From contig JBJDZD010000019.1 of NCBI GenBank assembly GCA_051867815.1, positions 1-19,252 of the forward strand: 19,252 nucleotides of DNA, in the 5' to 3' direction. The translations under genes were made by a program, and so were the position numbers. This stretch comes from CAG-390 sp051867815 (GTDB lineage: Bacteria; Bacillota; Clostridia; Oscillospirales; CAG-272). The notes beneath the pieces are model-generated. The model worked only from the letters and a program-made list of their open reading frames with translations, searched no databases and was not told the DNA's origin. Within the stretch, counting starts at the first letter, position 1. The number at the start of each line of letters is the position of its first letter. Below are positions 7,901 through 15,356 of the stretch, piece by piece.

Positions 7901-9415
7901 ATGCCAAACGAACGTTCACGAAGAAAAAGCAAAGACCTGACCGAAGCAGTCGCCAAAACGGCAACCTTCGTCACCGTCTGGGCCGTGCTTACGATAATAG
8001 GGCTTCTCTGGTTCCTGCGACCGACCTTTTCGATCGTGGAAAAGAGAGAGCTTGCAAAATTCCCCGAATTTTCCGTCGAAGGGGTCCTCGACGGCACGTA
8101 TTTCTCAAAGATAGACACCTGGTTCTCAGACACTTTTCCGATAAGAGAATCTCTTATATCCTTCAACGATAAATTTAGGGAATGCTACGGCATCCGCAAC
8201 AGCCTCATCCACGGCGACATCGGCCAGGGCGAAGAAATACCCACCGGCACCGTCGATTTGAGCGATCTCTTAGGAACGGATACGGATGACCCCGGCTATA
8301 AACCTCCCGAAGTGCCCGACTTCACCGGTGGAGGCATAACCGAACCGGAGGACACTCCCCCGATCGACGAATCCTCGTCGGAGGAATCCTCGTCGGAGGA
8401 CAGCTCCAAACCGCTTGATACCACCAAGCCCCCCATCACTACGGAACCGCCCCCCGTCACCACCAAACCCGAGGGCGGCGGCACCGCACCACCCGAAACG
8501 AACAATTCCATCCTCATTTACGGCAACGCCGCATATGAATTCTACTATTTCAGCCAATCGGTGTCGGCAAAATACTGCTTAGCGGTCAACCGCCTTGCAG
8601 AGGCGCTCAAGGGTAAGGCAGAGCTTTACAACATCATAATTCCGAGCGCCGGCTCCGTCGTTCTCGGCATGGACGAGTGGCTCAAGTACGGCTCCAGCAA
8701 CCCCGTTGACGCCATCGAGTGGATGCAGAGCCAGATGGATCCCTCCGTCCACAAGATCAATCCTTATGACACCCTCTACGCGCACAGGGACGAATACCTC
8801 TTCTTCCGCACCGACCACCACTGGACTGCTCTCGGCGCATACTACACGTACACCGATTTCTGCAAGGCCAAGGGCATAACCCCCAACGATCTTTCGTCCT
8901 TCAAGACCATCACCATTGACGGCTTCCGCGGAACGCTCTACTCCGCCACCAAGTCGCCAAAGCTCAAAACGGATACCGTCATCGGATACTACCCCATGGG
9001 TACCAACAGCATGTACTTTATCAGCAAGAACAACGGCAAGTACTCCAAGACCTGGTGGAACATCATCACCGACGTTTCGGGTTGGCACGAAAGCCTGCGC
9101 TACAACTGCTTTGCAGGTGCAGACCAGCCGTTCTCCTATGCTCACAATCCCAAGGTAAATGACGGCAGCTCCGTGCTTCTGGTCAAGAACTCCTTCGGCA
9201 ACGCTTTCGTTCCCTTCTTAGTCGACCACTACGAGCATATCTATTGGGTGGACTTCAGATACTTTGAATCCTATGCAACGAGCGAGAGCCTGTATAACGC
9301 CTGCATCTCCGGACTTGTTGAGAGTAAGGGCATCGACGACGTAATCATTCTTACCAACGTCTCCGCGACCAGCACCTCCTCCCTCGTTACCCCCCTCGAC
9401 AGGATCTGCAAATAA
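7901..9415 (+). CDS. DHHW/AlgX-like SGNH-fold protein, acyltransferase partner
   Basis: Membrane-anchored extracytoplasmic protein that probably accepts the acyl group from the MBOAT partner and places it on a surface polymer. The 504 residues comprise a positively charged start, one transmembrane helix (about 21-40), a conserved pre-domain with KFPEFS and FSDTFPIRESL (53-85), a low-complexity linker rich in Pro, Ser, Thr, Glu and Gly (about 108-202), and the SGNH-like domain (203-485). Catalytic candidates are TDHHW (304-308; D305, H307) and the nucleophile S431 in VKNSFGNAFVPFL, followed by the HYEHIYWVDFRYF strand. A GAGGA site precedes the ATG, and the gene lies 13 bases after the MBOAT gene. 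The long linker between the conserved N-terminal segment and the catalytic domain is unusual, as many relatives run directly from one into the other. Function is by family analogy to AlgX/AlgJ. Confidence 0.87.
   Translation: MPNERSRRKSKDLTEAVAKTATFVTVWAVLTIIGLLWFLRPTFSIVEKRELAKFPEFSVEGVLDGTYFSKIDTWFSDTFPIRESLISFNDKFRECYGIRNSLIHGDIGQGEEIPTGTVDLSDLLGTDTDDPGYKPPEVPDFTGGGITEPEDTPPIDESSSEESSSEDSSKPLDTTKPPITTEPPPVTTKPEGGGTAPPETNNSILIYGNAAYEFYYFSQSVSAKYCLAVNRLAEALKGKAELYNIIIPSAGSVVLGMDEWLKYGSSNPVDAIEWMQSQMDPSVHKINPYDTLYAHRDEYLFFRTDHHWTALGAYYTYTDFCKAKGITPNDLSSFKTITIDGFRGTLYSATKSPKLKTDTVIGYYPMGTNSMYFISKNNGKYSKTWWNIITDVSGWHESLRYNCFAGADQPFSYAHNPKVNDGSSVLLVKNSFGNAFVPFLVDHYEHIYWVDFRYFESYATSESLYNACISGLVESKGIDDVIILTNVSATSTSSLVTPLDRICK
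8369..8398 (+). repeat. Exact 15-base tandem duplication in the linker
   Basis: GAATCCTCGTCGGAG occurs twice head to tail (8369-8383 and 8384-8398), followed by a degenerate third start. Each copy encodes ESSSE (residues 157-161 and 162-166), then DSS. Being a multiple of three, copy number can change without breaking the frame. Confidence 0.9.
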
Positions 9416-9454
9416 AACAAAAACCACGCCCGACGGCTGTGCCGTCGGGCGTGG
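9411..9454. terminator. Bidirectional terminator between DHHW gene and rny
   Basis: A perfect 14-base-pair GC-rich stem (9424-9437 with 9441-9454) closes a three-base TGT loop. For the plus strand it follows the DHHW stop codon by eight bases but has only a weak ATCTTTATT tail. For the minus strand the tail is TTTTTGTTTTATT (complement of 9411-9423), so it is the stronger terminator for rny, 107 bases after the rny stop. Confidence 0.85.
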
Positions 9455-9520
9455 ATCTTTATTCACATCGCATTTTCATGCGGCTTGTAAGCTTATTGGC
9501 TTTATATCAATATATATTAT

Positions 9521-9534
9521 CTCGGATATCCGAG
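9521..9534. other. Perfect 14-base palindrome downstream of rny
   Basis: CTCGGATATCCGAG is self-complementary over its full length. It lies 28-41 bases past the rny stop on the minus strand, inside an AT-rich stretch. It could be a DNA-binding site or a small structure in the rny 3' untranslated region; nothing in the sequence decides which. Confidence 0.5.
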
Positions 9535-9561
9535 CATGATAAAAACAAGCTGTGATGCGCC

Positions 9562-11121
9562 TTACTTTGCGTAGTCTACGGCGCGAGATTCTCTGATGAT
9601 GTGTATCTTGATCTGTCCGGGATACTTGACGTCTTCCTTAATCTTCTGCGCCATATCTCGCGCGATGACCTTCATTGTAAGATCGTCGATCTCCTCCGGC
9701 TTGACCATTACGCGCAGTTCCCTGCCCGCCTGAATTGCATACGCCTTTTCAACGCCCTTGAAGTCCTTCGCGATCTCCTCAAGCTTTTCAAGACGCTTGG
9801 TGTAGTTTTCAAGATCCTCGCGCCTTGCGCCGGGTCTTGCCGCGGAAATTGCATCGGCAGCCTGAACGAGCACGGCGATGATGGTCTTGGGTTCAACGTC
9901 ATTGTGGTGTGCCTCGATAGCGTGGACGACCTCACGGCTCTCCTTATACTTCTTGGCAGCGTTTACGCCGATCTGTACGTGCGTACCCTCGACGTCGTGG
10001 GGAAATGCCTTGCCGATATCGTGGAGAAGTCCTGCGCGACGGGCGGTTGCCGCGTCGACACCCAGCTCCTCTGCCATGATGCCTGCGAGGAATGCGACTT
10101 CAACCGAATGCTTGAGTACGTTCTGGCCGTAGCTCGTGCGGTAGCGAAGTCTGCCGAGCAGCTTGACAAGCTCGGGGTTGAGGCCGTGAACACCAACCTC
10201 GAAGGTTGCGCGTTCGCCTGCCTGCTTGACTCCGGCTTCGACCTCGCGGCGAGCCTTCTCGACCATTTCTTCGATCCTGGTCGGATGGATGCGTCCGTCC
10301 GCGATGAGCTTTTCGAGCGCCAGGCGAGCTATCTCGCGGCGCACCGGGTCAAAGCCCGAAAGGGTGATCGCCTCGGGAGTGTCGTCGATGATCAGATCAA
10401 CACCCGTCAGCTTTTCAAGCATGAGAATGTTTCGTCCTTCACGTCCGATAATGCGTCCCTTCATTTCCTCGCCGGGAAGCTGTACGGATGTAATGGTGCT
10501 CTCGGATACGTTATCAGCGGCGTAACGCTGAATAGCGAGCGAGATGTAATTGCGTGCCTTGATGTCCGCTTCGTCCTTGAACTGCTCTTCAAGCTCGTCC
10601 ATACGCTGGGCAAATTCGAATTTAGCAACGCTTTCGAGCTTTTCGATAAGCTCTGCCTTCGCCTCCTCGGCGGTCAATCCCGAAATGCGCTCAAGCGCCT
10701 TCGTCTGCAGCTCCAGAGAAGCGTTCAGCTGCTCACGGACGATCTCGTTATCTCTGATCCTCTTATCGAGCTGCTCGTTCTTCTTTTCGAGCTGTTCCAT
10801 TTTCTTGTCGAGACTTTCTTCCTTCTGCGTCAGCCTGCGTTCGGAACGCGTTACCTCGCCGCGGCGCTCCTTGATCTCGCGCTCGGCGTCCTGACGGAGC
10901 AGGTTGATCTCCTTCTGAGCCGCAAGCATTGCCTTACTTGCATCTGCTTCGGATTTGACCTTTGCGTCTTCTTCGATCTTCTTCGCGCGTTCTTCCGCAA
11001 CGCCGAGCTTCTTTTCGGCTATTGAACGGCGAATGAGAACGCCGAAGAGGATTCCGAGCGCAAGGAACACAACTCCGATCGCGACACAGATGAGTATCTC
11101 AACTGTTGCCGGTAAATTCAA
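9562..11121 (-). CDS. rny: Ribonuclease Y
   Basis: Membrane-bound endoribonuclease that initiates mRNA decay and processing in Firmicutes. The 519-residue product is of standard length: N-terminal transmembrane helix (about 5-30), long charged coiled coil (35-200), KH RNA-binding domain with GRIIGREGRN (222-231), and HD domain with H338 and HD at 367-368 (LLHDIGKAFPHD), followed by HAIEAHH (400-406). The start codon is TTG: the in-frame codons upstream run to a TAA two codons back, and AAAGGAGGTG sits 9 bases before it. It has its own promoter and about 70 bases of leader, and converges with the DHHW gene at a shared terminator. Nothing looks degenerate. Confidence 0.97.
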   Translation of the reverse strand: MNLPATVEILICVAIGVVFLALGILFGVLIRRSIAEKKLGVAEERAKKIEEDAKVKSEADASKAMLAAQKEINLLRQDAEREIKERRGEVTRSERRLTQKEESLDKKMEQLEKKNEQLDKRIRDNEIVREQLNASLELQTKALERISGLTAEEAKAELIEKLESVAKFEFAQRMDELEEQFKDEADIKARNYISLAIQRYAADNVSESTITSVQLPGEEMKGRIIGREGRNILMLEKLTGVDLIIDDTPEAITLSGFDPVRREIARLALEKLIADGRIHPTRIEEMVEKARREVEAGVKQAGERATFEVGVHGLNPELVKLLGRLRYRTSYGQNVLKHSVEVAFLAGIMAEELGVDAATARRAGLLHDIGKAFPHDVEGTHVQIGVNAAKKYKESREVVHAIEAHHNDVEPKTIIAVLVQAADAISAARPGARREDLENYTKRLEKLEEIAKDFKGVEKAYAIQAGRELRVMVKPEEIDDLTMKVIARDMAQKIKEDVKYPGQIKIHIIRESRAVDYAK

Positions 11122-11196
11122 TTTTTATTGCACCTCCTTTTTCTTCTTTCTTACTGAATTATTTATGGATATACATATATATATTCATACTATTTT

Positions 11197-11225
11197 ATTG
11201 TATCACAAAAACGAAAAAATGTCAA
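11197..11225 (-). promoter_or_regulatory. Extended -10 promoter of rny
   Basis: On the minus strand: TTGACA (11225-11220), a 17-base spacer, and TACAAT (11202-11197) preceded by TGA, an extended -10. The spacer is T-rich. Predicted start near 11190. It begins three bases after the end of the upstream operon's terminator T-tract. Confidence 0.88.
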
Positions 11226-11228
11226 GAC

Positions 11229-11265
11229 AAAAATGCAGAAAGTGAAAGCACTTCCTGCATTTTTT
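11229..11265 (-). terminator. Terminator of the six-gene minus-strand operon
   Basis: Inverted repeat of six plus five base pairs around one A/C mismatch (11233-11244 with 11249-11260), loop of four bases, flanked by A5 on the left and T6 on the right. On the minus strand it follows the last operon gene by 12 bases and ends in a run of five T. Confidence 0.8.
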
Positions 11266-11272
11266 GTTCAAA

Positions 11273-11935
11273 TCAGTCCTCTTCGTCGTATCTTTTGAAG
11301 GGATCCATCCTGTGCCTTTCCTCGAGGGGCGCGACGGCAAGGAAAAATATGAAAAACAGCGCGGCAAGCACCGAGACCGCCACAGCCGGGTTAAAGCGCG
11401 CGCAGATGACCGTCAAATCATTCATAACATAGTATTTATAGAAGCAATAGCGTATGATGTAGGGCATGAATGCCGGATAAACGGGCAAAACGAGCGGCAA
11501 AACGAGCAAAAGCTTGCTCGGGAAGAAGGTCTTGAACCAGAGCTTGGCGCGGTTGGTGGAGACCGCCATCGGGTCGCCCGGAAGCACGACGAAGGCGTAC
11601 ACGAGCATGTATAGAGATATGACGGCGGCAATCGCGAAAGCCAGCACGTAGAGAACCGTCAGCGGCCGGAGCGCATTTGCAAGCAGCTCGGTGTAGCTGT
11701 CCTCTTTCAGCGGATCGAAGCTCTCAAGGCTCTTCATAGCCTGCGTTACCATCTCGTTTACCGACTGCAGCTTCCTTATTTCCGCGCCGTTTATGAAGCG
11801 AACGCATTTAATATTGCAGAATATCCACGAACAAAAGGTCAATATCGCCGGCGAGAGGTATTTAAGCCAGACAAGCGCGCGCTCAAACTTATGGCGGCGG
11901 CGCGTTTTTTGCGAAACCTGACGAACACGCGCCAT
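11273..11935 (-). CDS. Four-helix membrane protein of unknown function
   Basis: I do not recognise the family. The 220-residue product has a strongly basic N terminus (residues 1-19, rich in Arg and Lys), hydrophobic segments at about 24-44, 92-118, 141-163 and 183-203, a polar loop between the first two (45-91) containing a charged helix, and an acidic/basic tail ending RYDEED. The frame is open upstream into the HD gene, but the ATG at 11935 follows a GAGGAAG site inside the end of that gene and leaves a single base between its start and the preceding stop, so translation is probably coupled. It is the last gene of the operon, just before the terminator. The basic N terminus suggests that end is cytoplasmic. 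It might serve the HD protein or MltG at the membrane; this is inference from position only. Confidence 0.75.
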   Translation of the reverse strand: MARVRQVSQKTRRRHKFERALVWLKYLSPAILTFCSWIFCNIKCVRFINGAEIRKLQSVNEMVTQAMKSLESFDPLKEDSYTELLANALRPLTVLYVLAFAIAAVISLYMLVYAFVVLPGDPMAVSTNRAKLWFKTFFPSKLLLVLPLVLPVYPAFMPYIIRYCFYKYYVMNDLTVICARFNPAVAVSVLAALFFIFFLAVAPLEERHRMDPFKRYDEED

Positions 11936-11936
11936 T

Positions 11937-12527
11937 TTACGCTTCCTCGGGCTTACCTTCAAGGAAGTAAGCCGCCTCCATATCCGCAACGGAAAGCGCA
12001 AAGGCAAGGGGGAACATTTCAAGCGCCTTGCCGACGGTGCCGTTGTCCTCGGTACCCGAGAAGCCCATGTGATAGCGGATTGCAAACGCCTCGTCACGTG
12101 TCAGCCGCATAAAGCCCGACGCGATATAAACGGATTTTTCGCCGTGGCCGTAGGGGAGGGTATCCTCGATAGTGTAATAGGGTACCACGACCCACGTGCC
12201 GTTTTTCTTGACGTTGCGACTGTCAACGCGGTAGAAATTTATCTTGCAAAGGTCGTGCAAAAGTGCCGCTATGGCAATGCTTTCGTCCGAATAGTGAATT
12301 CCGTAGGTCTCCTTCATGCGCTTGCGGTTCAGAATGTCCACAAGGCAATCGTAAACGTTGAGGCTGTGGCGGCAAAGACCGCCCACCTCCGCACCGTGAT
12401 AACGCGTGGACGCCGGCGCCGTGAAAAAGTCGCAGGACTCCGAGCAAAGATATGCAAGCAGCTCCGCAGAGCCTTCGCGCGTGATCTTTTCCTTGAATAT
12501 TGATATAAATCTTTCCTTATCCGTCAT
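11937..12527 (-). CDS. HD-domain hydrolase
   Basis: Predicted metal-dependent phosphohydrolase or phosphodiesterase of the HD superfamily, cytoplasmic, 196 residues. Candidate metal ligands are H54 (CRHSLNVYD), H91-D92 (LLHDLCK), H128 (YGHGEKS), H153 (RYHMGFS) and D182 (SVADMEA), a complete H...HD...H...H...D set. The arrangement resembles the HD part of YhaM-type exonucleases without an OB-fold domain, so a nucleotide or short RNA substrate is possible but not shown. An AAGGAG site lies seven bases before the ATG. It follows mltG by 13 bases and precedes the membrane protein by one base, so it is firmly inside the operon. Substrate unknown. Confidence 0.85.
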   Translation of the reverse strand: MTDKERFISIFKEKITREGSAELLAYLCSESCDFFTAPASTRYHGAEVGGLCRHSLNVYDCLVDILNRKRMKETYGIHYSDESIAIAALLHDLCKINFYRVDSRNVKKNGTWVVVPYYTIEDTLPYGHGEKSVYIASGFMRLTRDEAFAIRYHMGFSGTEDNGTVGKALEMFPLAFALSVADMEAAYFLEGKPEEA

Positions 12528-12540
12528 GGTCGTTCTCCTT

Positions 12541-13809
12541 TTAATGTTGATTTTCCTGCTCTTCGGCCTTTTTTATTGCCTCAATATTCGCCTCATGCTC
12601 GTCACGGGTGGTCGCGTAGAACATTTCGCCGTACTTATTTGAAACGAAATAGTAATAGGGCTTTTCGGTCTCGGCAGGATCAAAGGCGCAGGCGATGGAG
12701 TTGTAGCTTGGGTTGCAGATAGGTCCGGGAGTAAGCCCCGGCTTGATATAAGAATTGTAGGGATTGTCGATCTTCAGGTCGTCGGGGGTGATATCCGTCA
12801 CTCTTTTCCCCGCCTCGCAGGAGAGGAAGTAGACAATGGTCGAGTCACATTCGAGCTTCGGGAACACGACGGGGTCGCCGAGCCTGTTGTGAATAACGGA
12901 CGAAACGATATCAAAATCGTTCTGCCTGTACGCCTCCTTCTCGATGATCGACGCGATGGTTATAAGCTGATCAAGCGTGTATCCGGTCTCCTCGGCGGCT
13001 TCAAAGAAGCCGGCTCTTTTGCATACCTTGGTAAACTGGCTGAGCAGTTTATTCAAATAGTATTCGGGCGAGCGGCCGACGTAGAAATCGTACGTATCGG
13101 GGTAGAGATAGCCCTCAAGCAGGTAATAGCGATCCGTTCGGTCAATATCCTTTAGAAAATCGTACTCCGCTGTGAAATCGTAGGTGTTCATACATTCGAT
13201 GAAGGCCTCGCGTGTTGAGCAACCGTTTTTCTCAAAGAGCGCCATGATCTCGTCGACCGTCGCGCCCTCCGGGAAGGTAATGCGCACCGTGGTGAGCGTC
13301 GTGGTCTCAATGAAGGAGAGCATCAGGGTGTCATAATTGAGATTCGTGCTTATCGTATAGGTGCCGGGAACGAAGGTATAGACATCGTTGCCGTCAACGC
13401 CCTTGATGTCGCAGTAAAAGCGGAAAAGCCACGGATAATTGATCGCGCCGGCTTCGGCAAGAATGTCGGCAAGCTCGTCCGTGGTCACGTCCTCCGGTAT
13501 GGTGACCTGTACCTCTCTTTCCTCCTTGACGAAGGAAAAGATGTCGTTCGCGCACGATACGGCAAATACTGCAAGCGCGGCGGAAACGGTTATGACGAAA
13601 ACGATATATACCAGCGCCTTAACGACGGCAATGACCGTACTCTGCGTCTCGGTAAAATCGTCATGCGAGAAGAAATCCTTTTCTTCGCCGTCAAGCTCGC
13701 GCAAGGCCTCGTCGTATTCGGCTCTCGTGTAGCCGCCGATAAGTTCCTTTTTATCGGGTTTATCGGCTTTAACGGGTTTCTTTGTGTTCTTTTTCTTGTT
13801 TTCCATCAT
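12541..13809 (-). CDS. mltG: Endolytic peptidoglycan transglycosylase MltG
   Basis: Membrane-anchored lytic transglycosylase that cuts nascent glycan strands and so limits their length. The 422 residues comprise a charged cytoplasmic tail (1-57, Lys-rich then acidic), one transmembrane helix (about 58-85), a LysM-like region (about 100-175) and the YceG catalytic domain. Active-site landmarks are ASIIEKEA (286-293, E290 as catalytic Glu), IHNRL (306-310), LECDSTIVYFL (319-329), NPYNSYIKPGLTPGPICNP (349-367) and the C-terminal YYYFVSN with TRDEHEANI. Two ATG codons stand in tandem at 13809 and 13806 after a weak AGAGAG site, so either may be used. It lies nine bases after the CPBP gene stop. 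The extended cytoplasmic tail is typical of Gram-positive forms. Confidence 0.95.
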   Translation of the reverse strand: MMENKKKNTKKPVKADKPDKKELIGGYTRAEYDEALRELDGEEKDFFSHDDFTETQSTVIAVVKALVYIVFVITVSAALAVFAVSCANDIFSFVKEEREVQVTIPEDVTTDELADILAEAGAINYPWLFRFYCDIKGVDGNDVYTFVPGTYTISTNLNYDTLMLSFIETTTLTTVRITFPEGATVDEIMALFEKNGCSTREAFIECMNTYDFTAEYDFLKDIDRTDRYYLLEGYLYPDTYDFYVGRSPEYYLNKLLSQFTKVCKRAGFFEAAEETGYTLDQLITIASIIEKEAYRQNDFDIVSSVIHNRLGDPVVFPKLECDSTIVYFLSCEAGKRVTDITPDDLKIDNPYNSYIKPGLTPGPICNPSYNSIACAFDPAETEKPYYYFVSNKYGEMFYATTRDEHEANIEAIKKAEEQENQH

Positions 13810-13818
13810 AAATCTCTC

Positions 13819-14787
13819 TTAAAAATCAATAAAGACCGCCGCCGTGTATGCGACGTAGCAGGTAAGCGCCGGGAATGAAAAGACCGAGCCGACCGTTGCC
13901 GCTATGCGCGGATGCTTTGCGGCAAATTCTTCAATGGGCGAGGACTCCGACGTCGCGTCGGGATACGTCGGCTCCAGCTCGCGATAGGACGCGGAAACGT
14001 TGAATCGGGCGTAGCTCTTGTAAAGTCTTGCCGCTTCGGCGGCGAAAAGTGCCGTAAAAAAGAGGAATATCGCGCAAAGCAAGGTCATGAAAAATTCGTT
14101 GCCGCCCAGCTCCGCAAGAGTTTGCATGTAGGGTCTGCCGAAAATTCCCACCATGTTGTTGCAGAAATGCAGGAGCATCACGGCAAGGAGCGAACGGGTT
14201 GCGTAGAGCGTTGCACCCAGCAGGATGCCGGAGAAAAAGTAGGCGGGGAAACGGCTGAGGTCAAAATGCAGGAGCGCGAACATCAGCGCCGGCATCAGTA
14301 TTGCCGCCGTAGTACTGCGCCGCTCGTACTCGGAGATGAGCAGGCCGCGAAAAACGAATTCCTCGCAGAGCGCGGGAAGCGCGGCGTGTGCAAGAATGAG
14401 GTACACGGCGTTGCCTGCCGTACCCTCGTTCTTGGAAATGAAAACGCCCCAAAGGTCGTATGCCTCCTCCAGCGCCGTGCCGCCGACGGTCAGATAGTCA
14501 ATCAAAATCGTTCCCGTCGTCAGCGACATAAACGCCGAAAGGAGCAAAAGCAGCTGACCGGGGCCGAAGAGCGAGAAGCGGAAGCGAGTGACGTCGCGCC
14601 CCAGCGCCCTGATATATATCGCGGCAGGCAAAAGGAAAATGACCAGCTGCAAAACGATCACGGCAATGTATTCGTTCTCGCGCGTTAGGAGTGCCGTGTC
14701 GATAAAGCGGCTGACGAAAAGCAGGCAGAAGATCACCAAAACCAAAAGCGGCGCGGTATTTGCCGGATTTTTGAAAAATTTGCTCAT
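13819..14787 (-). CDS. CPBP-family intramembrane metalloprotease
   Basis: Polytopic membrane protein of the CAAX protease/Abi family, 322 residues with about eight hydrophobic segments. The three family motifs are intact: CEEFVFRG (141-148; E142, E143, R147), LHFDLSRF (173-180; H174, R179) and LHFCNNM (206-212; H207, N210 or N211). These form the predicted glutamate-histidine metal site inside the membrane. Members act as prenyl-protein or peptide proteases, in bacteriocin self-immunity or in membrane protein handling; no bacteriocin gene is visible here. The ribosome-binding site is weak (AAGAG four bases before the ATG). It sits 14 bases after the DJ-1 gene and nine before mltG. The substrate is unknown. 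Confidence 0.88.
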   Translation of the reverse strand: MSKFFKNPANTAPLLVLVIFCLLFVSRFIDTALLTRENEYIAVIVLQLVIFLLPAAIYIRALGRDVTRFRFSLFGPGQLLLLLSAFMSLTTGTILIDYLTVGGTALEEAYDLWGVFISKNEGTAGNAVYLILAHAALPALCEEFVFRGLLISEYERRSTTAAILMPALMFALLHFDLSRFPAYFFSGILLGATLYATRSLLAVMLLHFCNNMVGIFGRPYMQTLAELGGNEFFMTLLCAIFLFFTALFAAEAARLYKSYARFNVSASYRELEPTYPDATSESSPIEEFAAKHPRIAATVGSVFSFPALTCYVAYTAAVFIDF

Positions 14788-14801
14788 TTCGCTCTTGCTC
14801 T

Positions 14802-15338
14802 TTACTTTGCCAGAACGGCGGCGGCGAGCTTTTCGGCGGTGTCGCCGTCCTTGAGAGCGGCAACTATCTCAATACCGAATTCAAGTGCCGCACCCATACC
14901 GATGGCGGTTATGATATTGCCGTCGCGAACCACGCGGCCGCCGACCGCGGCACCGTCAAGATACTTCTCAAAGCCCGGAAAGCAGGTGGCTTTCTTGCCG
15001 CGAAGCAGACCGAGCTTGCCGAGTATCATCGGCGCGGCGCAAATGGCGCAAATAAGCGCGCCGCGAGCCACGGCACGGGAAAGCGCGGCGTGAACGACCG
15101 CCGAGGCATCAAGATTGGTCGTGCCGGGCATACCGCCGGGCAGAATGACACACTCCGGGGCTTCGTCCGCAAAGTCGCGATCCGTAATATCGGCTTGGAC
15201 GGTGATGCCGTGCGAGCCTGTAACGAGCTTGCCGCCGACTCCGACGGTGGTCACGCTCAAGCCGGCACGCCGCATCAGATCAAGGGGCATCAGCGCCTCG
15301 ATCTCCTCAAATCCGGGTGCGAGGAACATATAAATCAT
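14802..15338 (-). CDS. DJ-1/PfpI family protein
   Basis: Cytoplasmic 178-residue protein of the DJ-1/YajL/ThiJ subgroup, associated with protection from reactive carbonyls or oxidative stress. Key residues are present: E14 in the FEEIEAL segment aligns with the conserved acidic residue next to the active site, and C100 in ICAAP is the nucleophile-elbow cysteine. The VILPGGMPG loop (64-72) and the TCFPGFEKYL segment (118-127) are also typical. A second cysteine (C97) precedes the active one. AAGGAG stands eight bases before the ATG. The gene lies 18 bases after the phosphodiesterase gene in the operon. Whether it acts as deglycase, chaperone or redox sensor cannot be read from the sequence. 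Confidence 0.92.
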   Translation of the reverse strand: MIYMFLAPGFEEIEALMPLDLMRRAGLSVTTVGVGGKLVTGSHGITVQADITDRDFADEAPECVILPGGMPGTTNLDASAVVHAALSRAVARGALICAICAAPMILGKLGLLRGKKATCFPGFEKYLDGAAVGGRVVRDGNIITAIGMGAALEFGIEIVAALKDGDTAEKLAAAVLAK

Positions 15339-15356
15339 GGCTTTTCTCCTTAAATC

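Noticed and set aside
6781..8166. 461-codon open frame on the minus strand opposite the MBOAT and DHHW genes
   Set aside because: It is antisense to the MBOAT gene with all its family motifs. Its translation is rich in Glu, Val and Gly with no recognisable domain, and no promoter or ribosome-binding site fits. It reflects the codon bias of the real gene.
9469..9482. CGCAT-TTTC-ATGCG small hairpin
   Set aside because: Five pairs only, no tail, next to a much stronger hairpin; likely chance.
9601..11025. 474-codon open frame on the plus strand opposite rny
   Set aside because: Antisense shadow of RNase Y, whose KH and HD motifs and promoter are clear. The shadow is leucine-rich without domain structure.
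13912..14688. 258-codon open frame on the plus strand opposite the CPBP protease gene
   Set aside because: Highly charged, Arg/Glu/Gln-rich translation typical of antisense of a membrane protein gene; the minus frame carries the intact EExxxR and histidine motifs.
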